NCBI GenBank assembly: GCA_020445745.1
Contig: JAGRGB010000028.1
Location: 1-64,000 of the forward strand
Direction of reading: 5' to 3'
Origin: Rhodocyclaceae bacterium
Lineage (GTDB): Bacteria; Pseudomonadota; Gammaproteobacteria; Burkholderiales; Rhodocyclaceae
DNA length: 64,000 nucleotides
Below are positions 62,989 through 64,000 of this stretch, one piece after another (the first letter of the stretch is position 1; every line of letters begins with the position of its first letter). Below the pieces are notes generated by a model that did not search any database, was not told where the DNA came from, and saw only the letters and a program-made list of their open reading frames with translations. The position numbers were made by a program, and so were the translations under genes.

Positions 62989-64000
62989 GGGCAGGCTTCC
63001 AGGAGGGTTCGTCGACATGCAGCAGGTCGCGCAGCAGGCCGGCCGTGCGCGGGGCGCCGTCGAGGGCGAGTGCCGCAGGTCGTGGACGGAAATCGAGGGC
63101 ATCCGCGATCGCCGCGGCGAAGGCCGGAGTGTCCGCCAGCGTGCCTTCGAAGTGGCGTACGGCGCCGAGCTCGGCCAGCGCCGTGCAACGGCGGGATTGT
63201 TCGTTCTCGCCCTTGGCGGCGTAGGGCACCAGCAGTGCCGGCACGCCCGAGACCACCACGTCGAGGGCGGTGTTGTAGCCGCACTGGCTGATCGACAGCC
63301 GCGCCCGGCGCATTTCCGCAACCATGTCCGGCACGTGGCGCACCAGTTCGACTCCCGGCCGATCGCCGGCTTCGTGGCACACCGCCTGCCATTCGGCCTC
63401 CGGCAGGAACGGGCCGGCGATGATGCGCATCGGCACGCGTCGTTGCGGCCACAACTGCGCGTGGGCCGCCAGGGCGGCGGTGAACAGCGGGTAGCCGACG
63501 ATGCCGCCGCCTGCAGAGACCAGCACCGCGTCGCCACGCGTGGCACCGTCGGGCTCGTCGCGGCGGGGCACGACATAGCCGGTGTATTCGAGGCGCGTGA
63601 CGAGGGGCTTGCTCGGCCGGAAGCTCTCGTCGATGCGGGCGAAGGCGGGATCGGAGTGCACCACGATGGCGTCGAAGTAGCGGTTCGCCAGCCAGCGCGC
63701 CCGGTCGTCGTGGCGTTGCTGGTCGCGCCGGGCATCGACCAGGATGTCGCGCACGCTGCACACCACCCGGGCGGGATGGCGCTGGCGGCGGACCGAGCGG
63801 ATCATCGGCAGGATCTCGGATGCGAACTTCTTGCGGCCGAACGGAAACAGTTCCACCAGCAGCAGCGCCGGCCGGTGCTCCGCAATGGCGTCCTGAATCA
63901 TCCCGCGGCGCGTCTGGCGGGCGTCGTCGACGCTGTGCGCGCCGCCACGGCTGACCAGATTGTGGGATTCGTCCATGCCCAGCGACGGCAGGTCGATCAT
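62981..64000 (-). CDS. Glycosyltransferase of the COG4671/MurG-like type (N-terminus beyond window)
   Basis: At least 340 residues are visible, entering from the window edge, so the N-terminal part of the first Rossmann domain is missing. The visible part has LLLVELFPFGRKKFASEILPMI, RVVCSVRDILVD, DAIVVHSDP, AVLVSAGGGIVGYPLFTAAL and the acceptor/donor region SISQCGYNTALDVVVSGVPALLVPYAAKGENEQSRR, which matches GT28-type C-terminal domains. A Met codon at the edge should not be taken as the start. It forms an operon with the deacetylase and AlgE-like genes. Confidence 0.85.
   Translation of the reverse strand: MIDLPSLGMDESHNLVSRGGAHSVDDARQTRRGMIQDAIAEHRPALLLVELFPFGRKKFASEILPMIRSVRRQRHPARVVCSVRDILVDARRDQQRHDDRARWLANRYFDAIVVHSDPAFARIDESFRPSKPLVTRLEYTGYVVPRRDEPDGATRGDAVLVSAGGGIVGYPLFTAALAAHAQLWPQRRVPMRIIAGPFLPEAEWQAVCHEAGDRPGVELVRHVPDMVAEMRRARLSISQCGYNTALDVVVSGVPALLVPYAAKGENEQSRRCTALAELGAVRHFEGTLADTPAFAAAIADALDFRPRPAALALDGAPRTAGLLRDLLHVDEPSWKPAHA

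Overview
High-GC chromosomal DNA from a proteobacterium, most likely a betaproteobacterium of the Rhodocyclales/Nitrosomonadales type. The support is gene order: pilT-pilU divergent from yggS-proC-yggT-yggU; an ECF sigma factor followed by DUF3619 and DUF3106 genes; pyrR-pyrB-pyrX; and rubredoxin-pilG-pilH-pilI-pilJ-chpA divergent from thiD-thiE-hemL. The assignment is inferred from order and composition, not from a marker gene. Coding density is very high and many neighbours overlap by 1-11 bases (ATGA or GTGA junctions). I saw no rRNA, tRNA, CRISPR array, prophage or intact insertion sequence.

Layout. 1-3714: twitching ATPases (minus) and the divergent yggS-proC-yggT-yggU housekeeping run. 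3829-8540: an acyl-CoA synthetase-like ligase coupled to a HlyD/ABC-2 export operon. 8567-10627 (minus): a repeat protein with an 11-residue period, then an ECF sigma factor, DUF3619, a small exported acidic protein and DUF3106. 10829-15118: a giant CheB-CheR-PAS-GGDEF-EAL fusion. 15276-19922 (minus): yqgE, ruvX, pyrR, pyrB, a zinc-site-less dihydroorotase (pyrX) and a di-haem cytochrome. 20055-22715: photolyase and a trans-sulfuration PLP enzyme. 22716-26098: an acyltransferase-SGNH gene with less GC-rich sequence, flanked by unusually long non-coding stretches and probably acquired. 26099-35845 (minus): the Pil-Chp chemosensory operon led by rubredoxin. 35939-39379: thiD, thiE, hemL and a TetR regulator. 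39401-47850 (minus): mgtE, mtgA, a TonB-like protein, an RNase II-family enzyme, rarD, a methyltransferase, a YqiA-like esterase and uppP. 48068-50683: HD-GYP protein, a methyltransferase-like protein and bacteriohemerythrin. 50706-55119 (minus): an ArsS-like radical SAM operon with a sodium:solute symporter, a metallophosphatase-like protein and a patatin. 55507-59272: a P-loop NTPase, an ABC half-exporter and an alpha/beta hydrolase behind a sigma-54-like promoter. 59346-60713: an NtrB/AtoS-type kinase. 60719-64000 (minus): an AlgE-like outer membrane protein, a polysaccharide deacetylase and a glycosyltransferase cut by the window edge.

Themes. Surface motility and its chemosensory control (pilT, pilU, Pil-Chp) sit beside several c-di-GMP enzymes (GGDEF-EAL fusion, HD-GYP) and two surface-polysaccharide loci (acyltransferase; glycosyltransferase/deacetylase/AlgE), which suggests a lifestyle switching between surface movement and biofilm. 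The least explained part is 54157-59272. There the radical SAM operon diverges from the NTPase/ABC/hydrolase operon across an intergenic region holding a G-quadruplex motif, a palindrome and a sigma-54-like promoter.
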